Shown here: piece by piece, positions 1 to 11,911 of the stretch | How the letters are laid out: each line of letters starts with the position of its first letter | Numbering within the stretch: position 1 is the stretch's first letter | DNA from: Curvularia sp. ZM96 | Lineage: Eukaryota > Ascomycota > Dothideomycetes > Pleosporales > Pleosporaceae | NCBI GenBank assembly: GCA_022457065.1 | Contig: JAJGBQ010000005.1 | Span: 2,232,001 to 2,296,000 of the forward strand | DNA length: 64,000 nucleotides | Direction: 5' to 3' | The notes under the pieces: model-generated | Database searches by the model: none | What the model was told of the DNA's origin: nothing | The model's input: only the letters and a program-made list of their open reading frames with translations | Position numbers and translations under genes: made by a program

Positions 1-512
1 GCGTACACTACGGTGCCAAACACGCCTTCAGTCTTCTTGAGCCAACGTCGGAGATGGACACTGGGCCCACTCACAAGTGACAGTCTTCTCCTCAGTCGTA
101 AATCGACAGGTTACATCGAGAGATTAGCTGCATTCACTTCTGTGTTGCATTGGATCGTGAACCCAGCACTCTTCATCTCGAAATACTACCGTACGTATTA
201 GCTACTACCGTTACTCAGAGATATCACTCTTACACCCAAGCTACAGGCGTCATTGATTCGCAAACCGCATCGTTTGCCTTCTTCCTTGAATATCATCGAA
301 TGATTTGGGATGTAGCCGTCGTCATATTTTCCGCCTGCTCGCCCAAGGAAGCCATTGAACAAGCATTCGGGATGCTCGTGTATGCCCAATTCGCCTCGGT
401 AGTCAACTTCATTACTCAACTGTATACTCTGCATAAATTGGACGATTTTCGATGGGGAAAGACACGCATCGCTGTCTCGCACAAGCAGCCAATAAACTCG
501 ACCGGAGCCTAG
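1..512 (+). CDS. Chitin-synthase-like GT2 glycosyltransferase, 3' end only (5' part lies outside the window)
   Basis: The frame is open from base 1 and encodes the last part of a processive family 2 glycosyltransferase. The motif SQRRRW is the QxxRW signature that holds the growing sugar chain in chitin, cellulose and hyaluronan synthases, and it is preceded by the usual VPNTPSVFL context. Two hydrophobic stretches follow, and the protein ends shortly after LDDFRWGKTR, a C-terminal motif common in fungal chitin-synthase-like enzymes. I place an intron at 191-246 (GTACGT donor, CTACAG acceptor, 56 nt). It joins KYYR to VIDSQT in phase and skips a stop in the first frame. The stop is at 510-512. 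Which chitin synthase class this is cannot be decided from about 150 residues. Family assignment is good; substrate (chitin or another polysaccharide) is inferred. Confidence 0.8.
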
Positions 513-2273
513 GACAGTGTTCAAGACCAGGAATGTGCTCAGCTGTCCTCGGGATAAACCTCGGCTGTCCTCTTAGCAGGAATCTCCAGCTAAGCGAAGG
601 ATAGCTAGGTTTTACTGTTCTATTTAGGCTAGGGCTAGTCTAGTTGGGGTTAGATTAGAGTAAGAGTTTCAGAAATACTTTAATCTAAAGGACAGCTATA
701 CACGATATAAGCAAGAGCGTCCACTTTAGGTAGATCCCGAGAACAGCCGAGCTTTTACCAGAGGACAGCCGGGTATATTACTCGTTCGAGACCCATGTCA
801 CGAAACCCTTGTGTACTGCCGATGCTACTCCATAGAGGCAAAATCCCAACTGTTTTATCCGAGATCGCCACAAATCTCTTAACATGTAGTAGTAATATGC
901 AAAGGTCAGACCACAGGCACAAGACACCGAAAATGCGGTGTAGTTGTATGTGAGGATATTCGTGCAATGGCCATGTGAGTTGATGGCAAGTTCAGGGGAC
1001 CGGCGTATAAGCCGGTCTTTTTGTTTCGAACAGGCAGCACCTTCTTTGTTTAGAAAAGCTCCCAAGGTATGCATTGTCTAGGCAAATGCTTTCGATAACC
1101 TAATGGCGTCCTTGTTTTAGTAGTGCTCGTATGCGTTGAAATGCCGCAGTCACGCCTGTACGGCAACCATTTTCTTAGAATAAGACGAAATTTAGGCAAC
1201 ATTTTTATTAGTTCACCTTGATATAACCTCGCTCTCATACGTGGAATGCTTTGAGTCTGAACGACTTTTCCGTATTGATTTTTCAATGTCTATTGAATAC
1301 AAATAGCCCTCGAAAACATAAACTACTATAGAGACCGATCCTGTTCGATAGTTTCGGGCACGTCTCGCCTGCAATGAGATATCTCAACTCCTAATGTTTG
1401 CCTAATTATTTCCTAGAATACGAAATCGATCACGATCATATGATGTCTACAAGCACTGGAGAAAGCAGGGCAGTCTCGCCGCTATATGTAGTCGAGAACT
1501 TTATGTCAAGACGATACCAGCCCATTCATTGTCGACCAGTTATTCGGATGTTAAGTGACATATCCTTTTGTCTACGGTCATCTACAATTGCCAGATCAGA
1601 GCTGCCCAAACGTTCCCCGAACTATCCTTCATTCGACCATTCATGGAATGTCAACGAAACTCAGAGCATGCGAGACAACACACGAATTTACTGGACACGA
1701 CCACGAACTGATACCAATCAGACAACAGATGTTGTTTCTATTTCGTTCCTAGGTTCTCATTTCCTCCTTCTCTCATTCGCCCCTCTTCTTCCTGGCACAT
1801 AGCTAGCATTGGTCTGAGTGGTAATACATGGTGAAGAGAAGTGAAAATACAGTGAAGACTTCAAAAAAGAGCTAATTATAAAGACAAAACTCCTTGTTAT
1901 ATGCAGATGAACGTACCCTATGAGACCTTTTCCGTTCTGTCATGTTTTGCTCGCTCGAGAAAGCGCCAATGCCGTCGGACAAAGTCTGCGGGTTTCTTTT
2001 AGGGTATCGTGAACACACGTGCTTGTCAAGATATGGTAAAGAAAAAAAAAGCCCAAGCACAGCGCGGGAAAGGGAAAGGGACGCCTCGCAATGCACCTTT
2101 CCGCCCCCACCAAACCCCAAAACATGTAAGAGACCCTGAGCGTGAAAATCAAAAGGTTACAAAAGATGAAGTTGTTTCGATCGGACCCCATTACTGCTGC
2201 CGCTGACGTTGATGCTGATTGTTCTCCCTTTGGCATCCCGTATTCAACAACCCGGTTTTGCCGACGAGAGATT
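513..2273. other. Intergenic stretch between the GT2 gene and THO2 (convergent)
   Basis: About 1.76 kb with no recognisable gene. It contains the inverted-repeat element at 540-771 and then moderately AT-rich DNA with only short open frames that lack family signatures. Poly-A/T runs near 1863 and 2039 and the convergent gene order suggest that it carries the 3' UTRs of both neighbours. Confidence 0.6.
540..771. mobile_element. MITE-like non-coding element with 37-bp terminal inverted repeats
   Basis: The left arm (540-576) and the reverse complement of the right arm (735-771) align without gaps at roughly 80 percent identity. Each arm carries two copies of the motif GGCTGTCCTC or a one-base variant, at 544-552 and 562-571 on the left and at 742-750 and 762-770 (minus sense) on the right. 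The 158-bp interior has no coding potential and is AT-richer. Terminal inverted repeats, small size and lack of coding fit a miniature inverted-repeat element or the decayed ends of a DNA transposon. No clear target-site duplication was found, so the superfamily is unknown. Confidence 0.5.
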
Positions 2274-5200
2274 CTATCGTCTCCTCTTCGTATCACCGTG
2301 TGCTTGGTCCTGGGGATCACGCCCCCTCTTGCGGCCGTCGTCTCCTCCACTTCCCGCGCCACCTCCTCGGCTCCTCCTATCGCGCTCATCCCTTCCTGAA
2401 GTTCGCCCGTCGTCGCGGGAGCCGCGGTCGCGCCTGCCGTTTTCACGTGGTTCCCGCCCAGATCTGGATTCACCTTCTCTTTCGCGGTCTCGTCGGCTGC
2501 TTTCTCTGTCGCCACTCCGCTTTTCCCGACCTCCACGCTCACGCTCGCCTTCTGCGCGCTCCGGAGGTCCACTGCGACTGCTTCGCTCATCCGGCCGACG
2601 ATCAGGCCGATCTGTTGATCGCTCTCGTCCCGACTTTTCGCTTCGCCTACTGTCCTTGTGACTACGAGGCTCCGAACGACTCTCGTCTTGCGAGAAACTC
2701 TCCATTCTACCCTGACTGTCGTCGTTTCTGCTACCTCTCGCGTATTGGTTTTCAACACGATTCGGTGTTGAGATGTGTGGGGGCGGCATGGGACTGGATC
2801 CTTCCACAGGACCATTGGCCCGGGCGGCTCCGCGACCACGTACAGGAGGGTTGGAGGTAGAGGCACCGCGATCGCCCGATCTTTCAGCAGGCGTGTTGCC
2901 GGTCAGGACATTGTTGATCGCCCGTAAGGGATTCCCAGAGTTTCTTGGCCCCCGGTCCCCAGCTGCCGGACCGGTTGGAGGACCCCAGCCATTTGGTGAT
3001 GATGGAATTTGGCCTTGAGGTGCTCTGTTAGAGCCACGTGGACCACTGGGAGCATTTGGCATGTTGGTCTGGAGGGGAGGGCCATTTGATCCTCTGCCCT
3101 CGATGTTCAGAAGCCTGCTAGGATGGACACCTGCAGGTAATGAGGCTGCGGGTCCAGAAGGTGCAGTAGGTGTAGGGGGTTGTGATTGTGAGGAGGGGCG
3201 GTCGCCACGAGGACCTAGTGGTGGCCCTGGCTCCGAAGGTTGATTGAGTCTTCCATAATTGGGATCTTGGGCTTGATGCCCAGAGGATCGTGGTCCCGAA
3301 GTTGGCTGGAACATTTCCCTAGAAGCACGAGATGATGTAGCAGGATCGTTACGTCCACCACGCGGTCCTGTGGGTGCACCTGGTGCGAAATCATCCCTCC
3401 GGTCTCGACCACCAGGTGGTGGAAGTAGAGAGCGATCGTCTCGATGTTCACGTGATACATCACCTCGTCCATGATAACTAGGCAAGCGCTCCTCCATTCG
3501 ACGATCCTCCCCGCGTCTATCATCACCATGACGAGGAGAATCCAATCGAGTGTCTCGCTCACGACGACTGTCGCGGTCAGACCTTGGGGGTTCGTGTCTG
3601 CCGTGTTCGGCTTGATTGATGAGGGCAGCACGTGCAGGATTTACTGTAGGCTCCTCCTTGGCTGGCATTGGAGCCTGGGGAAGCCTTTGGGGTCTGTCAT
3701 TCTGCTCGGCGCCGTAAGGGTTGTTAGCTGGTGGCGCCTCTCGGCGATACTCATTGGCCAGTGACGACGAGGACGGCATTCGACGAGTTTCCATCGTTTG
3801 ATTTGCAGGATGCATGCGAGGATCGGAACGCTCACGTTGGTCCCTCGGGTCTCTGGTGTCACGTGTATCCCAGGTGGGCGGCGGTCGGACTGGTGGCGCT
3901 CGCGTATCCCGTATTGGTGCTCGCATACTCCGGTCGTCATAGTCGCGCTCTCGGCCAGACCATTCCCGGTGTTCGGCCGTAGGAGGAATCCTTTCAGGCG
4001 TTCTACCTTCAGGCATCCGCCCACGTCGACCAGGAGATGCCTCGCGGTGACGCCCAATGTCTCCAGGTCGGTCTAGTCGACCATAGTCGTTCTGTGGAGG
4101 ACCGCGGTTATCATAGCGGTTGTGCAGAGCTTCAGGCGGCCGGTCCATGATAGGACGTTCGGATTGCCGCGTCCTTGATGGCTGTGAGTCCGGTCGTGAT
4201 GGCAAAGCATGTGATGGTCTTCCAGTGGTAGTGGGCTGCATCGCCATGTTTCTACCGTCTGGCCTTGGCGGTACAGACGATGGATGCATTGGGGGACCCG
4301 GTTTGGGTGCTGACCTACCCATCACTAGTTCCTGTTGAGAAGGAGTGGGTGGCCGAGCTTCTGAGTGCCTTGGACCAGGGTTGACTGGCTCTCTTTCTCT
4401 CGAAGATGGCCCAGGTGTTCCAGGTGCTGAAATATCACGCTTTGACGCGTTGTCGTCCTTATCCCGTGGAGGAGCATGCTGGGCTCCATTACTGCAGAAA
4501 GGAGGTCAGTCTCGTTGCTGAAACAGTAATGTAAAGATTGTACTAACGGTTCGGGTGTGGGCTTAAAAGCGGGTGCAGTTGCACTGAGTTTCGTGTCCTG
4601 CGATTGTGAAGACTTTGTGTTCTCCAAAACAGCCTTATCATTCGCACTGGTCGTACTACCGGGAGCGGGTGGTGGAGCGGGCACCTATGATGCATTAGTA
4701 GGCTATCGTACATCCAGAGAAGGTGATGAACTTACGTTGCGGAATACATGGTCCTCCTGCCAGGACTTCTCACCCTTGGTGATAGGACCCAGGACGGATT
4801 CCAACGACTTCTTGAGATCTCCCCTCTCTTCTTCCTTGCTCAGATGCTCAATTGTCTGCTTTAGCTCTGTGCCCAAGCTCTGGACTTTGGGGAAATTGTT
4901 GCCCAGAGCGTGTAAGACATTTATGGCATTGCGCATTTGCATGTAGCGGCCAGTCTCAAGACATGTCTTGAGCGCTGTAGTAAGTGCCTTGTGCCATTTG
5001 AATAACACCATGCAAAATTGATCGTACGTGAAGAAGGATGTGGCATTCCGATCCGCATCATAGCTCCTGCCAAAACCAGGAAGGTCCTTGTTTGGCCCAT
5101 GTGCCTTCTTAGCATACGCATCGTCCTTGTTATCATGCCAAGTCTGCAGCTCACGGAGCACGTCGCCGATGAATCGACCAAAGGACAACGATTCTGCTTC

Positions 5201-8200
5201 GGTATACATGCTGATGATGCATGTAAGCCTGTTGGTAGTGAAGAGAACATCTAAGAGTCTGCTCATTCTGAATCCAGGCACACCTGAGCTATGCATGAAT
5301 ATGAGCATTGACGCAGCATATTGTGCGTCTTCCAACGACATGCGACTCCGTGGAATGAAGCAGTCTTGAAGCAATGCATTGTGCAACGCATCGCACTGTG
5401 GACCAATCATCGGCACATCGTTAAACCATCCCTTGAGCTCAGTGCGCAGGCTCTCCTGGGTAGCAACATTGGCTTTTGTAACAGCTTCTCGTTCTTGTTT
5501 GAGCTTGGGAATTTCCTGCTTTGCCCGGCGCACGGCATCTGTCTCCGCCTTCGGGGGGTTGGACCGGTAGCCACGACGCTCGGGAACTGGGGCAGGTAAC
5601 TGCCGCTCATAATGTTCAATTGTCTCCTGGTATTGTTGATCGATACCACCAATATCGACATCGGGCAAAGAAAGTTGCCAAAAAGTAACATAATACGACA
5701 AGCATGGATGACTACCAAACTTACCAGGCAGCTTCTCTTTGAGTTGTGCTGCTAGGTGCTCAATTTCTGAGTTCGGTATGACAGGCAATGAAGGTCTGTC
5801 CGAAACACCAGTGGCTGGCTTGACTGCAGATGCGTCAGATTCTGACATTTCGATATCATCGTTTCCTTTTGGTGTCTCGGCCGCCGCGGCGTCGTCTTTG
5901 GCTCCATCTGCAGTTGTTGATTCTTCGATGTCAATCATAGGGGCATCACCGTGTGACTCCGCGAGAGCAGTGAGCTTTGCGCGCTGATCAGCTCGAAATT
6001 CATTAGCTTTAGCCGCGATACTCGCACGAGCAATGGTAAAAGCGACGTCTGGCTCGACGTTGAAGTTGGACATCATCTCAATCAAGGGAGGGAAGATGGT
6101 ATCAAAGTCTTCGACAGAGATGTATGCTCGGAGGAGCTCCAGATATTGAAGGAGGTTGGAACGAAGCTTGTCGACATTAAACAGAACAGGCTTATCAGGG
6201 ACGTTCTGCTGGTCCTCACGGTGAACATAAGCCTCGACGTGCTGAGCAAGTGCAATGAGAATCTGCGGTCCCAAACCCGTCTCTTTCAGGCATCGGACCA
6301 AACGTCGAGCAGAAGAGCCAGCCAGGTGCCGATGATCTGCCAACCGATGCTGCAATGTGAAGGTTCGAAGCACTGGTCCAGCGCAGAGTGCTAGAGTCAT
6401 TGACTCGGAGACTGATCCGCTGAGACTGATTCCACCCATTGACTTGACCATCTGCTCAAGCACATCCAGCATGTAGAGTTCGCCCTCCGCAGTCAGGAGT
6501 TGTCGTACGGTGAGCTGTAGCACTGGAACCGGATCCATCAAGTGGTATTTTGCATAGGCTTTGCCGACAAATGTGGCAATGTTCTTGAGCCAAGGTGCAG
6601 ATAGCATACCATCGTCCTGATGCGAACCTTTGTCGGGGCTGAGAAGGTACGTAACCAAAGTCCAAGTAAGGACATCGTATCCGAGCAAGGTGAGATACCG
6701 ACTGCATTCCACCAAAGCAGTGATCATATTGGGATAATTGACCAGCTGCTTGACTGTTGTCTTGAAGACCCATCCCGGGCTAGCGTAAGAAATTTTGGCG
6801 ATTTTACGACCATACTCCTTCGTGTTAGTAGCAGAGATACGGCTCAATGTCTTCTTGGTCTCATTTTGAACTTGTTCAAAAGCTCTCTTGCTTGCTGGTT
6901 TGAGCATTCCGTTGAACCATTGCTGGTATATGGTGTATCGAGTGGCGGTGTCGAAATTTTTCAACAAGTCCCAAACCTCATTGATTATTCCGGGATTCCT
7001 GCCCGTGAAAGACACCGCAGGCGCTATGAAGGTGGCCGAGAAGTTGATCCATCGTTTTCGATTCTCATCCGAGGGGTCGTCCGCTAGGCTCCGCTTCCCA
7101 ATACGTACGATCTTTGTCAGTAACACGATATCTCTGCCGCACTCCGCTCCAATCAAGCCCAAGAGACTTGTGCAAAGCTTCATCACATCGTCAACGTCTT
7201 GGCATAGAGGGACATTGTCAACCCAGTCCTCCCAATAGAACTTGTAATCGACGCCCCCATCGGAATCCTTCTGGTCAGGCTTGGCCCATCGAAGAACCCG
7301 TCGAGGAACAAAGTCGCTTGGTCTCTGGGGGCCACGGACACTAGAGCCCTTGGTGGAGGTAGTTTGATCTTCAAACGGTGTAGGCTTTGAGGATTCGTAC
7401 AATTTACTCAGAGAATGGTGCGCCAGACGGCAAATAAGGCCCTGCAGCTCAGGGTAAACTTCCAGGAACCAAGGGTGGCGTCCAAGGATGAACAATGCTT
7501 CTGGTAGGGCGCCAATACACAAGAGACTCTTTAAAAGCGTAAATTTCTGGTCCGTTGGCTCAGGAAGATCCTTCCTTTTTTCCGCTGGTTCGTCGGGGTT
7601 GACTGGCGTGTTCCTTCCGGTATCCGGTTTCGACCTGCTTTCAGTATCCCTGAGACGGGAAACGACGGGCTGCCCAGGTGTATCATCGGGTAGCGCACCA
7701 GCAAGAGTGAGTGCGTTGACGACTGCACCACGTTCCTTTTCCTCCTTTTCTTTTTTAGCCTTGAACAGCTTATCTTTGTGCGCTGCCATATCCTCCTCCA
7801 ATGGATATAGATGAGGATACAGGTCGAGAATGGAAATGAACCCAATCTTAATCAAGAGCGCAATTAGGTATATGAGATTGTCCGGGAGTACATCCGAGGC
7901 GTCGCGAACGTCAGAAGCGTAGAATCGAAGTTTGAAGCCAAGAAGTTGTGCTGCAATGTCGTTTCCGGAAGGAGGGAGTGTTTTTGTTTGTTCCATCCAT
8001 TCATCCGCCCATTTCCGAGCTGCTTGCTGTCTCGATAACGACGAGCCTTCAGCTGCTAGAGTTTGGTCCGGCTGTCGGTTGTTTGCAATGATACGGCGTG
8101 CACCAAGCTCAAAGAATGCCTGGACACCTGCCCGATCACCGAGCTCGCCTACACGTTGCCAGAACTTTCGGTCTCGGGATTCGCGTAGTTGCATCTGCTC

Positions 8201-9385
8201 TTCTCTTTCCTCGTCCGAGTAATACCAGAGTTTCGAGTCTGGCTGCGCCCAGCGGGGAAGCGTAGGAACTTCAGGTTCTTGCCACTCAATGTTGTCGAAA
8301 CCGCGTAGCTGGGGCCACCATGCGCTTGTCCGTAACAGTTTAACGAAGAATCTTCCGTGTTTGACTAGAAGATTGGCGAACACATCGAGTGTGACATCGA
8401 GAACTCTTCCAATATCTAAATCGAAAGCGCCAATGAGAGCATTTACCCGTTGGTAGGTTTCGCTTACAACTTCTTGGTTTGGTGGTTCGCTGTTCACGGT
8501 GGTGAAGTACTCAGTCATCAGCTTAGAATAACCTTCAGTCTCTTCGCGTAGGAGGTTGTAGTTGGATTGGCGATACAATGCGTGAGTTGCTTTCCGAACA
8601 GCCATCTTTCCAAAACTGTCGCGAACCAGGCCTAACGACTTCAAGAGGTCGTTCTCAAGCTCAGAGCGCATACGTGACACGTCAATGTTGGTCGCAGTAA
8701 GCATCTGCCGTACAGCAGCCTGTTTGCTCTCGTCGTGTGTAAGGGAACTCAGGGTATCAAGGAAAGATGATACTGGGTCGATCTCGTTGTCGGTCGGGGC
8801 TGATACAATGTCTCGCACCATGGACCCCAACTCGCCAGCGTCTAGTAGTTGGTCTATGGATGCCTCGATGATTTCGTGAAACACAACCGACAGTGTGAGT
8901 GCATCGCCATCGCACTGAGCAGACAAAGCGGCCTGCACCACAGCGTCGCGTGCCTCGCTATTCCAACTAGCAACCCGGTCTGGCGTCAGATACTCGTTAC
9001 TCGCAGGTACTTGACGTGGCGTAGTTGGTCTCAGGGCCTGTACAGGCACAGGCACAGGCGGCGCAAGAGCGGAAGTGGCGGTAGTGGGAGCGGATGGTGT
9101 CGGTTGAGTCGGCTTTGTTGGCGTGAAAGCATTGTTGTTAGATGGTGACATAGCAGGCGGCGATGCATGTGAGATGTTGGGGCTTTGCGGTACACTTGAG
9201 TTACCGCGCCCATTGTTTCTGCTTGGCCGTCTGCCGCCTCCGCCTCCACCGCGCGGACTGTTGGTTTGTTGCTGGTTATGCGCAAATCCCATGTTCTGCG
9301 GGCGATGCGGCGACGGTCGTCCGCTGCGGTCGTCGTCCTGGGAGTAGGTGCGATCAGGTCGCTTTCGCTTTGGCGGGGGAGCCAT
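2274..9385 (-). CDS. THO2: THO complex subunit 2 (THO2/THOC2)
   Basis: Largest subunit of the THO/TREX complex, which couples RNA polymerase II elongation to mRNA packaging and nuclear export. Three exons: 9385-4736, 4684-4548 and 4491-2274, with introns of 51 and 56 nt (GTAAGT...CATAG with a CTACTAAT branch; GTTAGT...TGCAG with GACTGAC). The spliced product is 2334 residues. An N-terminal low-complexity basic segment is followed by a helical body of about 1300 residues. Around residue 1230 comes the Tho2-domain motif YYVTFWQLSLPDV, and later TGRYMQMRNAINVL, typical of THO2 C-terminal cores. The last roughly 740 residues are predicted disordered and rich in Arg, Asp, Ser, Pro and Gly, with many RD/RE/RS dipeptides, ending in KRRR. 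Such tails bind RNA in yeast Tho2; RNA binding here is inferred. The start ATG follows an upstream region shared with no other gene. Confidence 0.93.
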
Positions 9386-9987
9386 ATTGGTACCCTCTCA
9401 GGATAGAGAGACCGGCGCGAGCTGGGGGTTGATAAAATATGAGGGGAGCATGCGGTGGTTGCTCGCGGATTAGTTTGTCAATGGGAAGTTGGCGTTCGCG
9501 CGCGCGCGTACTGTACAGTCAATGACGGATACAAAGACTGAGCCAGGGCGCGATTCCGGGCTGGTCGGCACGGCCAGAGGTGGAAAACGAGAGTCGCGTT
9601 GTGGCGGGCGCGGGTTGATGATGAAAGCGTGTCGAACTTCCAAAGGCTCAAGACATCGCGAGCTCCGTTAGCGTCACCGGCTCGCACCCTGGCGCTAGCG
9701 TCGGACCGTGCGTTCACCACCGCTTTGTCTGTGTCGCGTTCAGTCTGAGCTAGTATTTTGGTATTGTGACGATTCATGGTCGCCACCGCATGCGCACACA
9801 CTAACCAGTACAGCCACAATACCAGAATGATCACGATAGAGACACACTTCATAGTTCAATGTTTAGGCAGGCCAACAACAATTCTATTGGGATGCGCTCT
9901 TGGATGCGTTTGTCTTCCACTATACAGGTCTCAAACAGTAAAAACGAGCGACCAGACCATCTACATCTATACCAGTTGCCTAAAAGT
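9386..9987. other. Intergenic: THO2 promoter and HEM1 3' region
   Basis: 602 bp between two minus-strand genes. It should contain the THO2 promoter/5' UTR and the 3' UTR of the downstream-read HEM1 homologue. A minus-strand ATG open frame (9852-9478, 124 codons) begins with a signal-peptide-like hydrophobic stretch but has no recognisable family; see findings. A short GC alternation (CGCGCGCGCG-type) lies at about 9497-9507. Confidence 0.5.
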
Positions 9988-11911
9988 CTAGGCGGCTGCA
10001 GCAACAGCCTGCGCCGTGGCCTTGCGCTCGTTCTCAAGCACGGCCTCTAGCACACCAGTGGCGCCCTGGCCAGCCTTCATCTCTTTGATTACATCAACAA
10101 GACCAAGCTGCTCGTCGGTCCAGAGAGGAGCCTCCTCGGCTTTGCCAGCTTCACCGACTCCGATGAAGCCACCTTCAGCAGCCCATTCGCTGGTGCGCTT
10201 GATTCCGAGCTGTGTCCAGACGGCATCAACAGCCTCGACCAGGTGCTCCCGGTACTCACGGATATGGCCTGGCGTAGGCGTGATACGAAGACGCTCCTGG
10301 CCAACAGGGACGGTAGGGTAGTTGATCGCCTGGACGTAGATGCCCCACTCCTCGAGAAGCAGATCCGATGCCTTTCTAGCGATTTCAGCGTTGCCAACGA
10401 GCACTGGCACGATGTGGCTAGGGTTCGGGATGACGGGAATATCCTTCTCATTCAATGCATCCTTGACAGCCCGAGTGTGCAGTTGCTGGAGGCGCCTATC
10501 ACCCTGGTAGTTTGCCTGGTACTCAATAGCCGTCTTGGCGCCTGCCATGGTCGCGGGTGGCAGTGAGGTGGTGAAGATGAAGCCAGGAGCGAGCGACCTG
10601 ATTGTGTCGACAAGCTTAGCAGAGCCCGCAATGTAGCCGCCAACGCAGCCATACGCCTTTCCGAGAGTGCCAGTAATAATGTCCACGCGGTCCTGGATCG
10701 TGCCCTTGGGTCTGCCTGCCTTGTGAGCCTCATAATCGAGATGCTCAGCAACACCAGCACCGTGTGGCCCATACATGCCGACGGCATGGACTTCGTCCAA
10801 AAAGGTAATGGCACCGTACTTTTCAGCAAGATCGCAGATTTCCTCAATAGGACCAATCGAGCCGCACATGCTATACACACTCTCAAACGCGATAATCTTG
10901 GGGTACTCAGCAGGAATTGACTGCAACTTTGCCTCAAGGTCGGCGACATCGTTGTGCTTGAACACCATCTTCTTTGCGCCAGAGTGACGGATACCCTGAA
11001 TCATGGAAGCGTGGTTCAGACTGTCCGAGAGAATGACACAGTTGGGCAATTTACTACCCAGAGTCGCCAGAGTCGCATCGTTAGCTACATAGCAAGAAGA
11101 AAAGACAAGCGCAGCCTCCTTGGAGTGTAGCTTCGCGATGGTGTTCTCCAATCCCACAGCGTGTTGGTTGTGGCCGGAAATGTTCCTAGTGCCTCCAGCG
11201 CCCGCTCCATACGTGTCCAGGGTCTCGTGCATGGACTTGAGTACCTGCGGGTTGCGGCCCATGCCAAGGTAGTCGTTGGAGCACCATACCGTCACCTTTT
11301 CTTCTGTGGATTCCTTGTGCGCGCGAGGGAATTCCTTGGCTAGACGGTTGATGTTGTTGAAGTACCGGTATGATTTATCCTTGTGCTTTTTGTCCAACTC
11401 GTTCTGGTAGAAGCCTTCGTAATCGAATTTCGAGGTCTTGTGCGTAGACGAGCCGACGGCGGGAGAAGGCTTGTTGACCGTAGGCTTGAGGGGTGCGGGA
11501 GGAAATGGAGCGAGGCCTGCGCAGGTTTAGCATATCGCTATCACACATTTTCTCGCACATGATATACATACCCTTCTGGCTTCTCAGACTTTCGATATCA
11601 ACGGCCTGGGCTTCCTTGGAGGCTGTCGTATGCAACCTCGCCCGGTTCACGCGGGTATGGTAGGCACGTACACCGCCGAAAGCGCCCGCGAGTGCATTGT
11701 TGCCATTACGAGCAGTCTGCACAGCAAGCGCTTTGCCCATAATGGGGCATCGGCGAGCAAGAACCTGAAGGTTCGACATGCTGCCGCCACCTGGCGAGAC
11801 CTCAGGGCGGGTAGCCGCAGCCGTGGTGGTGGAGAGCGAGCGCAGGGTGGCGGGTGACGTCTTATGAAGAAACGGGCACATGGACTTGGATTGGCGCAAA
11901 AGAGCCTCCAT
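9988..11911 (-). CDS. HEM1: 5-aminolevulinate synthase, mitochondrial
   Basis: PLP enzyme that condenses glycine with succinyl-CoA to 5-aminolevulinate, the first step of heme synthesis, in the mitochondrial matrix. Two exons, 11911-11572 and 11516-9988, with a 55-nt intron (GTATGT donor, GCTAAAC branch, GCGCAG acceptor), give 622 residues. The first in-frame ATG is 11911; the open frame upstream begins only with TTG. Residues 1 to about 110 form an Arg/Ser/Ala-rich mitochondrial presequence holding two Cys-Pro heme-regulatory-type motifs (MCPFL and RCPIM). The catalytic core begins at FDYEGFYQNELDKKHKDKSY. Recognisable sites are GAGGTRNISG, the PLP-contacting DEVHAVG (Asp near 354) and TGTLGKAYG, whose Lys (about 400) forms the Schiff base. 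Length matches fungal homologues. Feedback by heme on import or stability through the Cys-Pro motifs is known for animal ALAS; for this protein it is inferred. Confidence 0.97.

Noticed and set aside
778..1074. Minus-strand 98-codon ATG frame with a hydrophobic middle
   Set aside because: No recognisable family, lies beside the inverted-repeat element, and length is within chance expectation.
1398..1802. 134-codon plus-strand open frame
   Set aside because: Starts with TTG; composition and overlapping alternative frames look random.
5640..5726. Possible intron in THO2 starting at a GTAAGTTT
   Set aside because: No suitable acceptor follows, and the supposed intron encodes the conserved YYVTFWQLSL motif, so it is coding.
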